Shown one piece after another: positions 12,117 to 21,976 of a stretch of DNA of 64,000 nucleotides (positions within the stretch are counted from its first letter, which is position 1; every line of letters begins with the position of its first letter). This DNA is from Bathynomus jamesi (Eukaryota > Arthropoda > Malacostraca > Isopoda > Cirolanidae). Made by a program: the position numbers and the translations under genes. The notes beneath the pieces were generated by a model. It saw nothing but the letters and a program-made list of their open reading frames with translations, was not told the origin of the DNA and did no database searches. The stretch lies in assembly GCA_023014485.1 (NCBI GenBank), contig JAJOZX010000483.1, positions 372,501 through 436,500 of the forward strand. Reading direction: 5' to 3'.

Positions 12117-12310
12117 TCACTCTTCCAAATGCCGTAATTCTTCTACATACTCGCAGAAACCAATGCCCCAAGGGGGCACCTCCCGCATGCCGTAACATTA
12201 TATACCTTCAACTGCAAAGAACACGCAGTATAAATAACGTAAAGAAACGACGCTTGTATAGGAGATATTCCGCGCAAGAGAGAGAGAGAACGGAACAAAT
12301 GAAAAAATGA

Positions 12311-12382
12311 GGTAACCACCTGGGAATCGAACCCGGGATCTTCCGATTGCCGGTCAGACGCGATACCATTACACCATGGACC
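12311..12382 (-). tRNA. tRNA-like segment, unit 3
   Basis: Identical by eye to the first unit. The upstream (GA)n is shorter than in units 1, 2 and 4. Confidence 0.5.
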
Positions 12383-12578
12383 TCACTCTTCCAAATGCCA
12401 TAATTCTTCTACATACTCGCAGAAACCAATGCCCCAAGGGGCACCTCCCGCATGCCGTAACATTATATACCTTCAACTGCAAAGAACACGCAGTATAAAT
12501 AACGTAAAGAAACGACGCTTGTATAGGAGATATTCCGCGCAAGACGAGAGAGAGAGAACGGAACAAATGAAAAAATGA

Positions 12579-12613
12579 GGTAACCACCTGGGAATCGAAC
12601 CCGGGATCTTCCG
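12579..12613 (-). tRNA. tRNA-like segment, unit 4, truncated
   Basis: Only the 3' half with the B box remains. It ends at the inversion breakpoint at 12613. Confidence 0.5.
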
Positions 12614-12650
12614 CGAGTATGTAGAAGAATTACGGCATTTGGAAGAGTGA

Positions 12651-12722
12651 GGTCCATGGTGTAATGGTATCGCGTCTGACCGGCAATCGGAAGATCCCGG
12701 GTTCGATTCCCAGGTGGTTACC
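12651..12722 (+). tRNA. tRNA-like segment, inverted unit 5
   Basis: The full 72-nt segment is present in the opposite orientation to the other units and is followed by TTTTTT, so a polymerase III transcript would run rightward here and leftward in the rest of the array. Confidence 0.5.
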
Positions 12723-12800
12723 TCATTTTTTCATTTGTTCCGTTCTCTCTCTCTCTCTCGTCTTGCGCGGAATATCTCCTATACAAGCGTCGTTTCTTTA

Positions 12801-12802
<2 letters not shown>

Positions 12803-12852
<50 letters not shown>
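12803..12852. repeat. (TA)n microsatellite
   Basis: Pure TA run between the tRNA-like array and the next mariner relative. Confidence 0.95.
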
Positions 12853-12855
<3 letters not shown>

Positions 12856-12863
12856 CATATATA

Positions 12864-13507
12864 CAGGGTGTCCCAGGAGGAAATGTCAAGAATGCACCAT
12901 TTCACTCTTTGGGCATTTCTAAGTAGAAAGTATTATATCGATATGGGTCTGATTCCCAACCGTTACCGAGATACAGGCCTCTACATTTGGGTAATTAAAA
13001 CAATAAAAAGGTGATCTTCGATACCATTTAATGACACTTGTGATTTACAAAAAGTACAAACATACAATACACTATTGCACTTATTGCAGAATGGTTTCAG
13101 TGACCCCCTCCTTCTTCAATGCACGCGGCGAGCCTCTGATCCATCGAGTCTTGCCAAGGAAAACGCGGAAGTTCATTTCTGAGGTTTATGAATGCATCCT
13201 GTATATGTGCAACCAACTGCTCCCTAGTTTCGGGCTTACCCCACTGATAAACGTTACTCTTCAAGAACCCCCCGACAAAAAAATAATGTAAATAAATAAT
13301 GTGAGGATTTGCACAGTTGCCAATGTATCATTAAATGTCATTGAATATTATCTAAGATCAGCTTTTTATTATGTTTTAGTTACCCAAATGTAGAGGCCTG
13401 TATCTCGGTAATGGTTGGGAATCAGGCACATGTCGATATAATACTTTCTACTTAGAAATACCCAAAGAGTCAAATGGTGCATTCTTGACATTTCCTCCTG
13501 GGACACC

Positions 13508-13510
<3 letters not shown>
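12864..13510 (-). mobile_element. Mariner-type non-autonomous element with long inverted repeats
   Basis: Starts CAGGGTGTCCCAGGAGGAAA after a TA and ends with the complement (TTTCCTCCTGGGACACCCTG). The inverted repeats extend about 130-145 bp, down to GGCCTCTACATTTGGGTAA. The interior on the minus strand keeps a transposase tail with KSNVYQWGKPETREQLVAHI followed by a QRLAACIEEGGH-like C-terminus near 13120-13260. The core catalytic domain is deleted. Expanded TA tracts flank it on both sides. Confidence 0.8.

Positions 13511-13511
<1 letters not shown>

Positions 13512-13546
<35 letters not shown>
13512..13546. repeat. (TA)n microsatellite
   Basis: Pure TA run directly between two inverted-repeat elements. 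Confidence 0.95.
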
Positions 13547-13549
<3 letters not shown>

Positions 13550-13925
13550 TGCAAACCCACAAGGAAAAAGAAAAATGATTCCAAGGCCTTTCGTGTATTC
13601 AAAGCTACACCTCGTCAGGGAATGAAGATAAACGGCGAGATACCCATAAATATATACAATGTACAAGAAAAACAAAACAATTAGCACATACTTAACAAGG
13701 GTTAATGAGGCAAAAGAAATTTTAACATGATATCGTCAATTTTATACGTCCCCGCACTGTTATTGAAATTGCTTTTAAAATGAATAAATGCACATTCTAG
13801 AATATTTCGTTTTATTATATATCTGTTTTTAACAAGCGCTTTAGAACTACCCCACTTGATGCTATGGTTACATCTATACATATGGCCTTGGAATCGTTTT
13901 TCTTTTTCCTTGTGGGTTTGCAGCA
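13547..13925. mobile_element. Fold-back MITE with 42-bp inverted ends
   Basis: Left arm TGCTGCAAACCCACAAGGAA (13547-13588) is mirrored at 13884-13925 with about one mismatch across 42 bp. The interior has no recognisable coding sequence. Flanking target duplications are not clear because of the TA tract. Confidence 0.75.
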
Positions 13926-13961
13926 TTTATTCATTTCACGTTTTTTATTGTGAAACTCATC

Positions 13962-14008
<47 letters not shown>

Positions 14009-14078
14009 TTATATATATTATATATATATATATATATATACACAACACACATATATTATATATATATATACACACACA
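13962..14078. repeat. (TA)n and (CA)n microsatellite block
   Basis: Long TA tract with short ATTATT and CACACA interruptions. Confidence 0.9.
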
Positions 14079-14855
14079 CAGGGTTTCCCATAAGTCCGGC
14101 ATCATAGGAAAAATAATAAAAAAAGGCAAAACAAAAGCTTTTATTTAAAGAACGTGCTCAATATGTCCACCATTGTTTTCAATATACAAATTCAGACATG
14201 ATACCCAGTCAGCAAGCACACAGTGAATGATGTCAGGAGTAATGGTGTTACATGCCCCAATAATGCGCTGCCACAAATGTTCAGCACTCCTAATTTTCTC
14301 TGCATATACCAGCATTTTCAAGTGGCCCCCGAGATAAAAATCTAGTGGCGTGAGGTCCGGGCTTCTAGCTGGCCATTCCACAGGCCCTCGATGTCCTATC
14401 CAATGACCAGGGAATTGTTGGTACAGGTATTCCCTTACTTGGGTGCTGTAATGTGCAGGAGCGCCGTCTTGCTGGAACCATGTTGGGAAATTTCCTTCTT
14501 CATTCGAGACACTGGGAAATGCTTCTTCCTTGAGCATACGTAGGTAGGTGCCTCCAGTGACATGTTCATCGAAAAAGAGGGGGCCTATGATGCAACCCTT
14601 CCAAATGCCACACCATACCATCACCCGAGATGCACCTTGTTCCTTTGAACAGGTATACCAGTGAGGGTTGTTTTGAGACCAGTAGCAGGTGTTCTGTCAA
14701 TTTACCTCACCATTTCCATAAAAAACAGCCTCATCACTGAACAGAATGGTGGACAGGAAATTGGCATCCTGAGCATAAGAAAATTATGAATTATGGTTTG
14801 TAGAAATAGAAAAATATTAATTTCTCCTATGATGCCAGACTTATGGGACACCCTG
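14079..14855 (-). mobile_element. Mariner-type element with CAGGGTTTCCCATAAGTC ends
   Basis: The inverted termini extend about 35 bp: CAGGGTTTCCCATAAGTCCG on the left against the complement of ACTTATGGGACACCCTG on the right. It contains a partial transposase on the minus strand. Confidence 0.85.
14145..14790 (-). pseudogene. Mariner (DD41D-type) transposase, 5'-truncated with a stop
   Basis: The upper part (14690-14790) encodes FLSTILFSDEAVFYGNGEVN with the first catalytic Asp, followed by an in-frame TGA. The longest open part (14145-14624) has MVWCGIWKG, the second Asp in WFQQDGAPAH, and the third in SPDLTPLDFYLGGHLK. I count 41 residues between the second and third Asp, matching the DD41D group of Tc1/mariner. 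The protein ends with a GGHIEHVL-like tail. The N-terminal paired helix-turn-helix region is missing, so the element could not make its own full transposase. Confidence 0.8.
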
Positions 14856-14876
14856 TGTTATATATATATATATATA

Positions 14877-14990
14877 GTGCTGCAGTTGAAAGAATCTTCT
14901 CTGCTTCTGGACTGATACAGTCCAAAGAAAGAAAGAAATAAATTAGGAGTTAATAAAGCTTCTAAACTTGTATTTATTTATAAATGCTTT
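14877..14990 (+). pseudogene. hAT transposase C-terminal remnant
   Basis: The plus strand reads AAVERIFSASGLIQSKERK, then a frame change and LGVNKASKLVFIYKCF. This is the conserved hAT dimerisation segment. It lies right after a TA tract, and no other hAT sequence is visible nearby. Confidence 0.7.
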
Positions 14991-15260
14991 AGCAAATAAT
15001 TTTAAATAAATTTAGAGGCTGCATCTATAAACTTAAAGATCAGAGAGCAATATTTTTTCCTTTTTGCTATTTGGTACTGTACCATATATTAAAGGATTTT
15101 TATTTTTTTAATATTTGTTTATATGCACAAAGTCATAAGTCAAATGTTATTTTTTTAGTTATTTATGGTTAAGCTATTCATTTGTCTGCTCTCTCTTTTT
15201 TATATTTTTCAGCAATTAAATTATATAAGAAATACTAAGTTTTCAATTTGCTCCAAGTTT

Positions 15261-15328
<68 letters not shown>

Positions 15329-15775
15329 CACAAAAACATGGTTTTTTAGGTTTTTATTAAAAAAATCAGTGGTTTTTTTTTTACCAACCTTGTACACTTC
15401 TCCACAAAAGTATTTATGAATTGAGAAATATTATCCAGATATTAATGATAGATTTATTTTTCGCGATTTAGTAAAATTTATTTTGTTAATATATTTTTAT
15501 GGTAATTTATGTTATGCAGAACACAAATAAATTAGTACAAGACAGTAATTATTAAATTAAATACAATATTTTGCCACTTTAAGTCATTGTAATTAATTCC
15601 CAGTGTGTTTCTTCAATATTTTGATAATTTGGCATCACTAAATTAAAAGTCCTCTAATTTTGAAATTAGTGGCAGAGACTATGCACAGTTTAGTGTGCTA
15701 TCAGCCTCAATAGGAGGAGGTTCATTTTAACACTGTTCAATGAAATTTTTACTTATATATTTCTAGTTTGAGAGG
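14991..15775. other. AT-rich spacer with (TA)n at 15260-15320
   Basis: I see no gene. A long TA tract lies at 15260-15320. The last 60 bases lead into the Tc1 start codon at 15776. Confidence 0.5.
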
Positions 15776-16476
15776 ATGGTTAAGACACACGAGTTATCTT
15801 GCCAAGACTTAGGAGAATTGACTGCTCTAGTTAAAATGGGTAATTATTCCAATACAAGTATTGCAAAAAATGCTGAAGATAAGTGAAGGTACAGTCAGAT
15901 ACCATAAGAAACATTTTAAACCAAGGAAGTACCTGTAAGTTAGAAAGAGGGTTTTGTCAGAGCGTGGTGTAAAGCATCTAAAATTTCTGGCTTTGGAGAA
16001 TAGATTTATGACAGCAAATGACTCGAGTAAAGAATTACTGAAAGTGGGAAAGAAACAAAAGTTAGTGCTGATACAGTAAGAAGAAGGTTAACAGATAATA
16101 AAATATTTGCTAGTGTGAGTAAGAAAAAACCTTTATTGTCAAAGAAGAATGTGAAAGCATGATTAGAATTTGCTATTCAACACAAAGATTGGGATGCTGA
16201 GAACTGGTTGAAAATTGTATGGTGATGAAAGCAGATTTGAAATTTTTGGTAGTGATAGGAGGAGGAAAATTGTTAAAAGACGAATTGGTGAAGAATATAA
16301 GAATGAATGCCTTATTCTGACAGTGAAAAAAGGAGGTGGGGGAATCAATGTGTGGGGCTACTTCTCATCAAAGGGAGTTGGAAAATTACAGTCTTGTGAA
16401 AATTAATTGAAACGCAAGGTAACAGACATTATTTGATATTTGAACCATTTATTGGACATAAAAACATATTTAAGAT

Positions 16477-19065
16477 TTAGTACTTGCTATGGCCTCCTTT
16501 AGCTTTAAGAACACATTTTACATGTTGGGGCATGGAATCGACAAGGGTTGCACAAATATTTATAACTTCTTCATCATACCATATTTTAATTATTATGCTG
16601 ATGAGCTTCTGTTTTGTTGTGCAGTCATGTTTTCGCAGGCGTTGCTTAACTATAGCCCACAGGTTTTCTATTGGATTTAAATCCGGTGAGTTCCCTGGCC
16701 ATTTGAGTAATTGAATATTCTCATCTTGCAATGCTTTCATTGATTTCTTTGATGTATGACAAGGTGCAAGGTCATGCTGAAATACCCCTTCACCATCTGG
16801 AAAAACTTTGATAAGGTCGGGAGCCACTTTTGTATGAATTATATCTGCATATATTTTGGAATTCATCATTCCTGTAATTGGCAAAAGTCTTATAGGTCCA
16901 GAAGAAGGAGAAGGGGGGGGAAGGAGAAGAGGGGGGGGAGAAGAGGGGGGGAGAAGAAGAGGGGGGGGAAGAGAGGAGAAGAGGGGGGAAGGAGAAGAGG
17001 GGGGGAAGAAGGAGAAGAGGGGGGGAAGTAGAAGAGGGGGGGGAGAAGGAGAAGAGGGGGGAAGAAGGAGAAGAGGGGGGGGAGAAGGAGAAGAGGGGGG
17101 GGGAGAAGAAGAGGGGGGGGAGAAGGAGAAGAGGGGGGGAAGGAGAAGAGGGGGGGAGGAGAAGAGGGGGGGGGGAGAAGAGGGGGGGGAGAAGGAGAAG
17201 AGGGGGGAAGAAGGAGAAGAGGGGGGAAGAAGAGGGGGGAAGAAGAGGGGGGGAAGAAGGAGAAGAGGGGGGGAGAAGGAGAAGAGGGGGGGAAGAAGGA
17301 GAAGAGGGGGGAAGAGAAGAGGGGGGGGGAAGAAGGAGAAGAGGGGGGAAGAAGGAGAAGAGGGGGGGGGAGAAGAAGAGGGGGGGGGGAAGGAGAAGAG
17401 GGGGGGAGAAGGAGAAGAGGGGGGGGAAGAAGGAGAAGAGGGGGGGAAGAAGGAGAAGAGGGGGGGAAGAAGAAGAGGGGGGGAAGAAGGAGAAGAGGGG
17501 GGGAAGAAGGAGAAGAGGGGGGAAGAAGGAGAAGAGGGGGGAGAAGGAGAAGAGGGGGGAGAAGGAGAAGAGGGGGGGGGAGAAGGAGAAGAGGGGGGGA
17601 GAAGGAGAAGAGGGGGGGAGAAGGGAGAAGAGGGGGGGGAGAAGAGAGGAGAGAGGGGGGAAGAAGGAGAAGAGGGGGGAGAAGAAGAAGAGGGGGGGAG
17701 AAGAAGAGGGGGGGAGAAGAAGAGGGGGGAAGAAGGAGAAGAGGGGGGAGAAGGAGAAGGGGGGGAAGGGGGGGAGGGGGGGGGGGGAGAAGAGGGGGGA
17801 AGGAGAAGAGGGGGGAAGGAGAAGAGGGGGGAAGAAGGAGAAGAGGGGGGGAGGGAGAAGGAGAAGAGGGGGGGGAGAAGGAGAGGGGGGGAGAAGGAGA
17901 AGAGGGGGGGAGAAGAAGAGGGGGGAAGAAGGAGAAGAGGGGGGAGAAGGAGAAGAGGGGGGAAGAAGGAGAAGAGGGGGAAGAAGGAGAAGAGGGGGAA
18001 GAAGGAGAAGAGGGGGAAGAAGGAGAAGGGGGGGAAGAAGGAGAAGAGGGGGGGAAGAAGGAGAAGAGGAGGAGAAGAGGGGGGGAAGGAGGAGAAGAGG
18101 GGGGAAGGAGGAGAAGAGGGGGGGAAGGAGGAGAAGGGGGGGAAGGAGGAGAAGAGGGGGGGAAGGAGGAGAAGAGGGGGGGGAAGGAGGAGAAGAGAGG
18201 GGGGGGAAGGAGGAGAAGAGGGGGGGAAGGAGGAGAAGAGGGGGGGAGGAGGAGAAGAGGGGGGAAGAGGAGAAGAGGGGGGGAAGGAGGAGAAGAGGGG
18301 GGAAGAAGGAGAAGAGGGGGGGAAGAAGGAGAAGAGGGGGGGAAGAAGAAGAGGGGGGAAGAAGGAGAAGAGGGGGGGGAAGAAGGAGAAGAGAGGGGGA
18401 AGAGAAGAGAGGGGGGGAAGAAGGAGAAGAGAGGGGAAGAAGGAGAAGAGAGGGGAAGAAGAAGAGAGGGGAAGGAGGAGAGGGGGGGGGGGACCTAACC
18501 TTTTCAGGATGTTTAACATGTTGTTCAATGTGGCCCTGGCGAATCAGTTCATTGAGTGATCTTCTTACATACTGGGATCTCAGTCCCTGGACTTCAAAAA
18601 TATGATTCATCAGTGAACATGATGGTTCTCCATTACTCCTTTGTCCAGTGCTGTTATTGTTTAGCCCAAGAAACAAGTTTCTTTTTCATTGCATTCCTAA
18701 GTTGTTGTTTACAGAGAGGCTTTCTTGCAGGGTGTCCAGCATCCAAAAGACAACGTCTCACAGTACTGGAACAAACGTTAATTCCAGCAGCTGACAATTC
18801 CTTTTGCAGTTCATCACTAGTAAGCTTAGGGGTTTTTCAGACTTTTTTGTAACAAAATTCTGTCATCCCTGTTTGTTGTCTTACATTTTCAGCCACATTT
18901 GTTCCTCCATCAAGGATATGATGATCCAGTTTCTCGGGAGGCTTTCACAATTCAGCTAACACTTGCCACACTAACCTCACATTGTTTTGCAATTTTTCTA
19001 AGAGTTATTGGAGTGTATTCCAATAAAGTTATAATCCGAGAACATTTTCTAGGCGTAATATCCAT
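16477..19065 (-). pseudogene. Tc1 DD34E transposase interrupted by a polypurine expansion
   Basis: From ATG 19065-19063 the minus strand gives a helix-turn-helix (TPITLRKIAKQCEVSVASVS), a second domain (KLTSDELQKELSAAGINVCS), then the first catalytic block MFTDESYF with a frameshift, and HVKHPEKVR. Purine-tract translation then replaces the usual MVWGCF region. The protein resumes with RLLPITGMMNSKIYADIIHT, the second Asp in FQHDLAPCHTSKK and the Glu in SPDLNPIENLW, 34 residues apart, and a typical C-terminus ending GGHSKY. Stops near the N-terminus and the expansion make it non-functional. Confidence 0.85.
16900..18493. repeat. 1.6-kb polypurine minisatellite inside the Tc1 transposase gene
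   Basis: The plus strand is almost only A and G, built from GAAGGAGAAGAGGGGGG-like units of 17-20 bases with variable G runs (5-10). I noticed one T, at 17029. Pure purine or pyrimidine strands contain no stop codons, so very long ORFs open in nearly all frames on both strands; these are artefacts. The tract has strong potential for triplex (H-DNA) and G-quadruplex structure. Confidence 0.95.
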
Positions 19066-19526
19066 TATGTTAAAAGTTAAAGAATTCACGATCCAACACA
19101 AATTGAAACATGTCCACCCTCATTGCTGTCTTAGGCAACGCTGATTACAGAGAGTCTATTTGTGAGTTAATATTTGCGTAAAGAACATTTGCAAACAATT
19201 GTTACACCACTCCTTCATAAAAAAGTCACAAAAAGAAAAAAAAATTGAAATGTCTCAATTTAAAGAAATAGGGACTATGTTTCAATTAATTTTCACAAGA
19301 CTGTAACACTGGAAATGAAAATGGACACATGGATCAATATGTATTCAAACATCTATTCACTAATATTGCAATCGCATCTGCTAAGGAACTTCACGAAGAT
19401 TATGCAAACTTCATATTTCAACAGGATGATCCTAAGCATAGTGCTAAATCACTAAAACAGCTCTACAGTAAGCTTGAAGAAGAAGGGTTTAAAATGCTAG
19501 GATTGCCATCTCAGAGTCCAGATTTA

Positions 19527-20371
19527 CCATATTTTTCGGTGTATAAGACGCACCTTTGTATAAGACGCACCTTTGTATAAGACGCACCTTTGTATAAGAC
19601 GCACCTTTGTATAAGACGCACCTTTGTATAAGACGCACCTTGATAAGACGCACCTTTGTATAAGACGCACCTTTGTATAAGACGCACCTTTGTATAAGAC
19701 GCACCTTTGTATAAGACGCACCTTTGTATAAGACGCACCTTTGTATAAGACGCACCTTTGTATAAGACGCACCTTTGTATAAGACGCACCTTTGTATAAG
19801 ACGCACCTTTGTATAAGACGCACCTTTGTATAAGACGCACCTTTGTATAAGACGCACCTTTGTATAAGACGCACCTTTGTATAAGACGCACCTTTGTATA
19901 AGATGCACCCCTATTTTCAAGGCCTTTTTTCAGAAAAAAAAAAAATTATGACCAACTGCCTAGTTGTCAGAAAATGTCTAAATTTCTACCAGCGAGGCTG
20001 ACTTTTGTTAAAGCCTTCCATCAAAAGTATGGTGATACATTTTCTTTCACCCATACTCATTATAAGAAAATAGTATTAAGTATACAGGAGACTATACTAT
20101 ATGTTATGAAACCTAAAAGTAAATCATTATGCAATACGTACTATTTTTCTTGTTATCAGTGGGTTGGGAAGAGTAGAAACTTAGTGTAAAATTGGCCAAA
20201 CCAATACACAGTCAGGAGGGACTAAGAGATGATGAATTCTTGTAAAAATCCATCAGTTCTTCTAGTCCATATAAAGGTAATATTATGACCTTCGGTGTAT
20301 AGGATGCAGGGTGATTTTGAGACCCTTTTTTTTTTTTTAAAAAAGTGCGTCTTATACACCAAAAAACACAG
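19527..20371. mobile_element. Tc1/mariner-type MITE carrying a 17-bp satellite
   Basis: It lies between duplicated TA (19525-19526, 20372-20373) inside the Leu codon of SPDL/NPIE. The ends are inverted: TTTTCGGTGTATAAGACGCAC on the left against the complement of GTGCGTCTTATACACCAAAA. Most of the left half is tandem copies of its own terminal sequence. The remaining interior has no coding sequence. Confidence 0.9.
19541..19909. repeat. 17-bp tandem repeat, about 21 units
   Basis: Unit GTATAAGACGCACCTTT, nearly perfect, with one short unit at about 19638. The first copy coincides with the left terminal repeat of the host MITE. Because the unit length is not a multiple of three and contains no stop, ORFs open in several minus-strand frames. 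Confidence 0.95.
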
Positions 20372-20547
20372 TAAATCCTATTGAACATCTTTGGGATGAG
20401 CTCGCAAGAAAAGTAAGAGCAAAAGAAGATAAGGCAAAAAATAATAATGATTTATGGAGAGTTCTTCAAGAAGAGTGGTATAAAATCAGTTCTGAATTAC
20501 GCACAAAGTTGGTTCACTCAATGCCTCAGTATCTTGAACTAGTCTGA

Positions 20548-20700
20548 AAGAACAAGGGTGGCCATACAGGATACTAATTTTCATAAGTATTTATAAATAA
20601 ATTTTTACAAATAAGTATGGTATTTTTCTTTTATTAGCCTGTTTTATCGTCAAATATATCAAATATTATTATATTACAATTAACTATCTTATTATGTATA
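20548..20700. other. 3' flank of the older Tc1
   Basis: AT-rich flank following GGTGGCCATACAGGATAC-like sequence. It runs up to the TA duplicated by the Tigger element. Confidence 0.4.
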
Positions 20701-21863
20701 CAGTGAGGCCTTGCATAATGAATTTAATTCGTTCCAGAAGGTCATTCGTTAACTGAAAAATTTGTTATGCAATGCATTAGTTCAATGGGATTTTCAGTAA
20801 TTCGTTCCAGAGCCCAAATTTTGACCCTTTTTGAGCTTGTTTACCCATTTTTTAAATGGGTTCACCTTCTGCTTGAATATCCTGGGATTTTGGGAATGAT
20901 ACACAAGCATAGGCTTAATCTTCAGGTCCCCTGATGCATTCGCAGCCATAAGTAAAGTAAACCGGTCTTTCATTGGTTTATGGCCAGGCAGTTTGGACTC
21001 TTCTCTAGTAATGTAGGTTCTGTTCGGTAGCTTTTTCCAAAATAGGCCAGTTTTGTCAGCATTAAAAACTTGAGGCAAATAATAATAATAATCCTCAACA
21101 AGTTCTGCAAATTCTATTTTAAATTCCTTTGCTCCCTCAGTATCAGCACTTGCAGCCTCACCATGCCTTATAATGTTCTTAATTCCTGACCTTCTCTTGA
21201 AATTTTCAAACCACCCACAACTTGCATTGAATGATTCATATCTTTCAACTGATGCTGGAAGGGATTCCTTAATTTGTTCATATATTTGCACTGCCTTGTC
21301 ACTAATGAATGCCTTAGTAATGGATTCCCCCTTCATTTCCTTTTCTCTAATCCATATCAGTAAAACTCTCTCCATTTCAGCAATAGCTTCCCTTCCTTTA
21401 ACAAGTCTACTTGTAGCATCACTTACTTTAGTTTTCATAATTTCTTCCTTCTTCTTAAAAATCGTCGAAACTGTACTGGCAGACAATCCATATTCAGCAG
21501 CAAGATCTTTGGTGCTCGTTCCAGATTCACTTTTTTTAATAATGTCCTGCTTCATCTGGAGACTGATAGTTTTCCTGGATTTCTTTGGAGCATTAGCAGA
21601 TGAAGGTCTTTTAGGGGCCATGACTACACGTTTTATACTTATAAAGCTAATAAATTAAAATTTAATAGTGAGCAATTGTGTTGTACACAACTGCTCACAA
21701 CAGCTACCAACCTCCAACTGAACAGAAAATGTGTTATTACATTTTTCATTACCAAATTCATTCTGCAAGGTAAAATCATTATTTAAATCAATAGAGCCTT
21801 ATGGAGGTAATTCGTTAAGCAAAAATTCGCTATTTAAGGCATTCGTTATGCAAGGCCTCACTG
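20701..21863 (-). mobile_element. Tigger/pogo element, internally deleted
   Basis: Termini CAGTGAGGCCTTGCATAA and its inverted counterpart TTATGCAAGGCCTCACTG are flanked by TA duplications (20699-20700, 21864-21865). The encoded protein stops shortly before the left terminus. Confidence 0.9.
20794..21621 (-). CDS. Tigger-like (pogo) transposase, C-terminally truncated
   Basis: The ATG at 21621 begins MAPKRPSSANAPKKSRKTIS, followed by a CENP-B type N-terminal helix-turn-helix (KDLAAEYGLSASTVSTIFKK, residues 38-57), a second CENP-B box-binding domain (GWFENFKRRSGI near 137), and the start of the DDE_1 nuclease (VFNADKTGLFWKKLPNRTYI near 186, with the first catalytic Asp). The frame ends at residue 275, before the second and third acidic residues, through an internal deletion that joins it to the 3' terminus. 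The intact 5' part suggests fairly recent activity. The product could still bind DNA as a repressor-like fragment, but that is speculation. Confidence 0.85.
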   Translation of the reverse strand: MAPKRPSSANAPKKSRKTISLQMKQDIIKKSESGTSTKDLAAEYGLSASTVSTIFKKKEEIMKTKVSDATSRLVKGREAIAEMERVLLIWIREKEMKGESITKAFISDKAVQIYEQIKESLPASVERYESFNASCGWFENFKRRSGIKNIIRHGEAASADTEGAKEFKIEFAELVEDYYYYLPQVFNADKTGLFWKKLPNRTYITREESKLPGHKPMKDRFTLLMAANASGDLKIKPMLVYHSQNPRIFKQKVNPFKKWVNKLKKGQNLGSGTNY

Positions 21864-21951
21864 TACATTCTTATTCAAAATATATTACAACTTACAATTT
21901 GTAAATACTTTTGCAGCCCAGTATATATTTTTATCCACTTTACTGATAGAT

Positions 21952-21976
21952 GTGTGTGTGTGTGTGTGTGTGTGTG
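21952..21976. repeat. (TG)n microsatellite
   Basis: Pure TG repeat between the Tigger element and the Merlin gene. Confidence 0.9.

Larger units (their letters stand above)
11668..12802. repeat. Tandem plus inverted array of a 265-269 bp tRNA-like unit
   Basis: The word ACCTTCAACTGCAAAGAACA restarts at 11668, 11935, 12204 and 12469, giving three nearly complete units and a fourth cut off at 12613. From 12614 to 12802 the unit reappears in inverted orientation and stops at a (TA)n tract. Each unit has a short (GA)n, a tRNA-like segment, and a segment with CCCCAAGGGG. The units differ by a few bases and in (GA)n length, so the amplification is recent. The layout is consistent with a tRNA-derived SINE or a duplicated tRNA locus. 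Confidence 0.85.
16389..19303 (-). mobile_element. Tc1-like element inserted in the older Tc1
   Basis: The termini are perfect inverted repeats of about 24 bases beginning CAGTCTTGTGAAAATTAATT, flanked by duplicated TA (16387-16388 and 19304-19305). Without its 1.6-kb purine tract it would be about 1.3 kb, the usual Tc1 size. Confidence 0.9.
15776..20547 (+). pseudogene. Tc1-like transposase split into three by nested insertions
   Basis: Part 1 (15776-16388) starts MVKTHELSCQDLGEL and includes the first catalytic block YGDESRFEIFG and WGYFSSKGVGKL. Part 2 (19306-19526) continues with GHMDQYVFKHLF, the second block FIFQQDDPKHSAK, and QSPDL. Part 3 (20374-20547) starts in the next codon with NPIEHLWDELARKV and ends SMPQYLELV, stop. 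Removing the two inserts with their duplicated TA joins SPDL to NPIE exactly. The N-terminal part has many stops and the second block has lost a residue compared with the usual QQDNDPKH, so the copy was old and probably dead before or soon after the insertions. I could not find its own terminal repeats. Confidence 0.85.

Noticed and set aside
11778..12722. A cluster of functional tRNA genes
   Set aside because: Acceptor stems pair poorly and position 33 is C. The repeat unit extends far beyond the tRNA-like part, so a tRNA-derived repeat is more likely.
16477..18676. ORFs of 683, 628 and 567 codons that look like Pro/Ser/Leu- or Glu/Gly/Arg-rich proteins
   Set aside because: They come from a nearly pure purine/pyrimidine tract, where stop codons cannot occur. 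Only the ends (Tc1 transposase parts) have meaning.
19489..19920. Three overlapping ORFs of 116-143 codons repeating GASYTKVRLIQRCVLY
   Set aside because: Translation of a 17-bp non-coding satellite in three frames.
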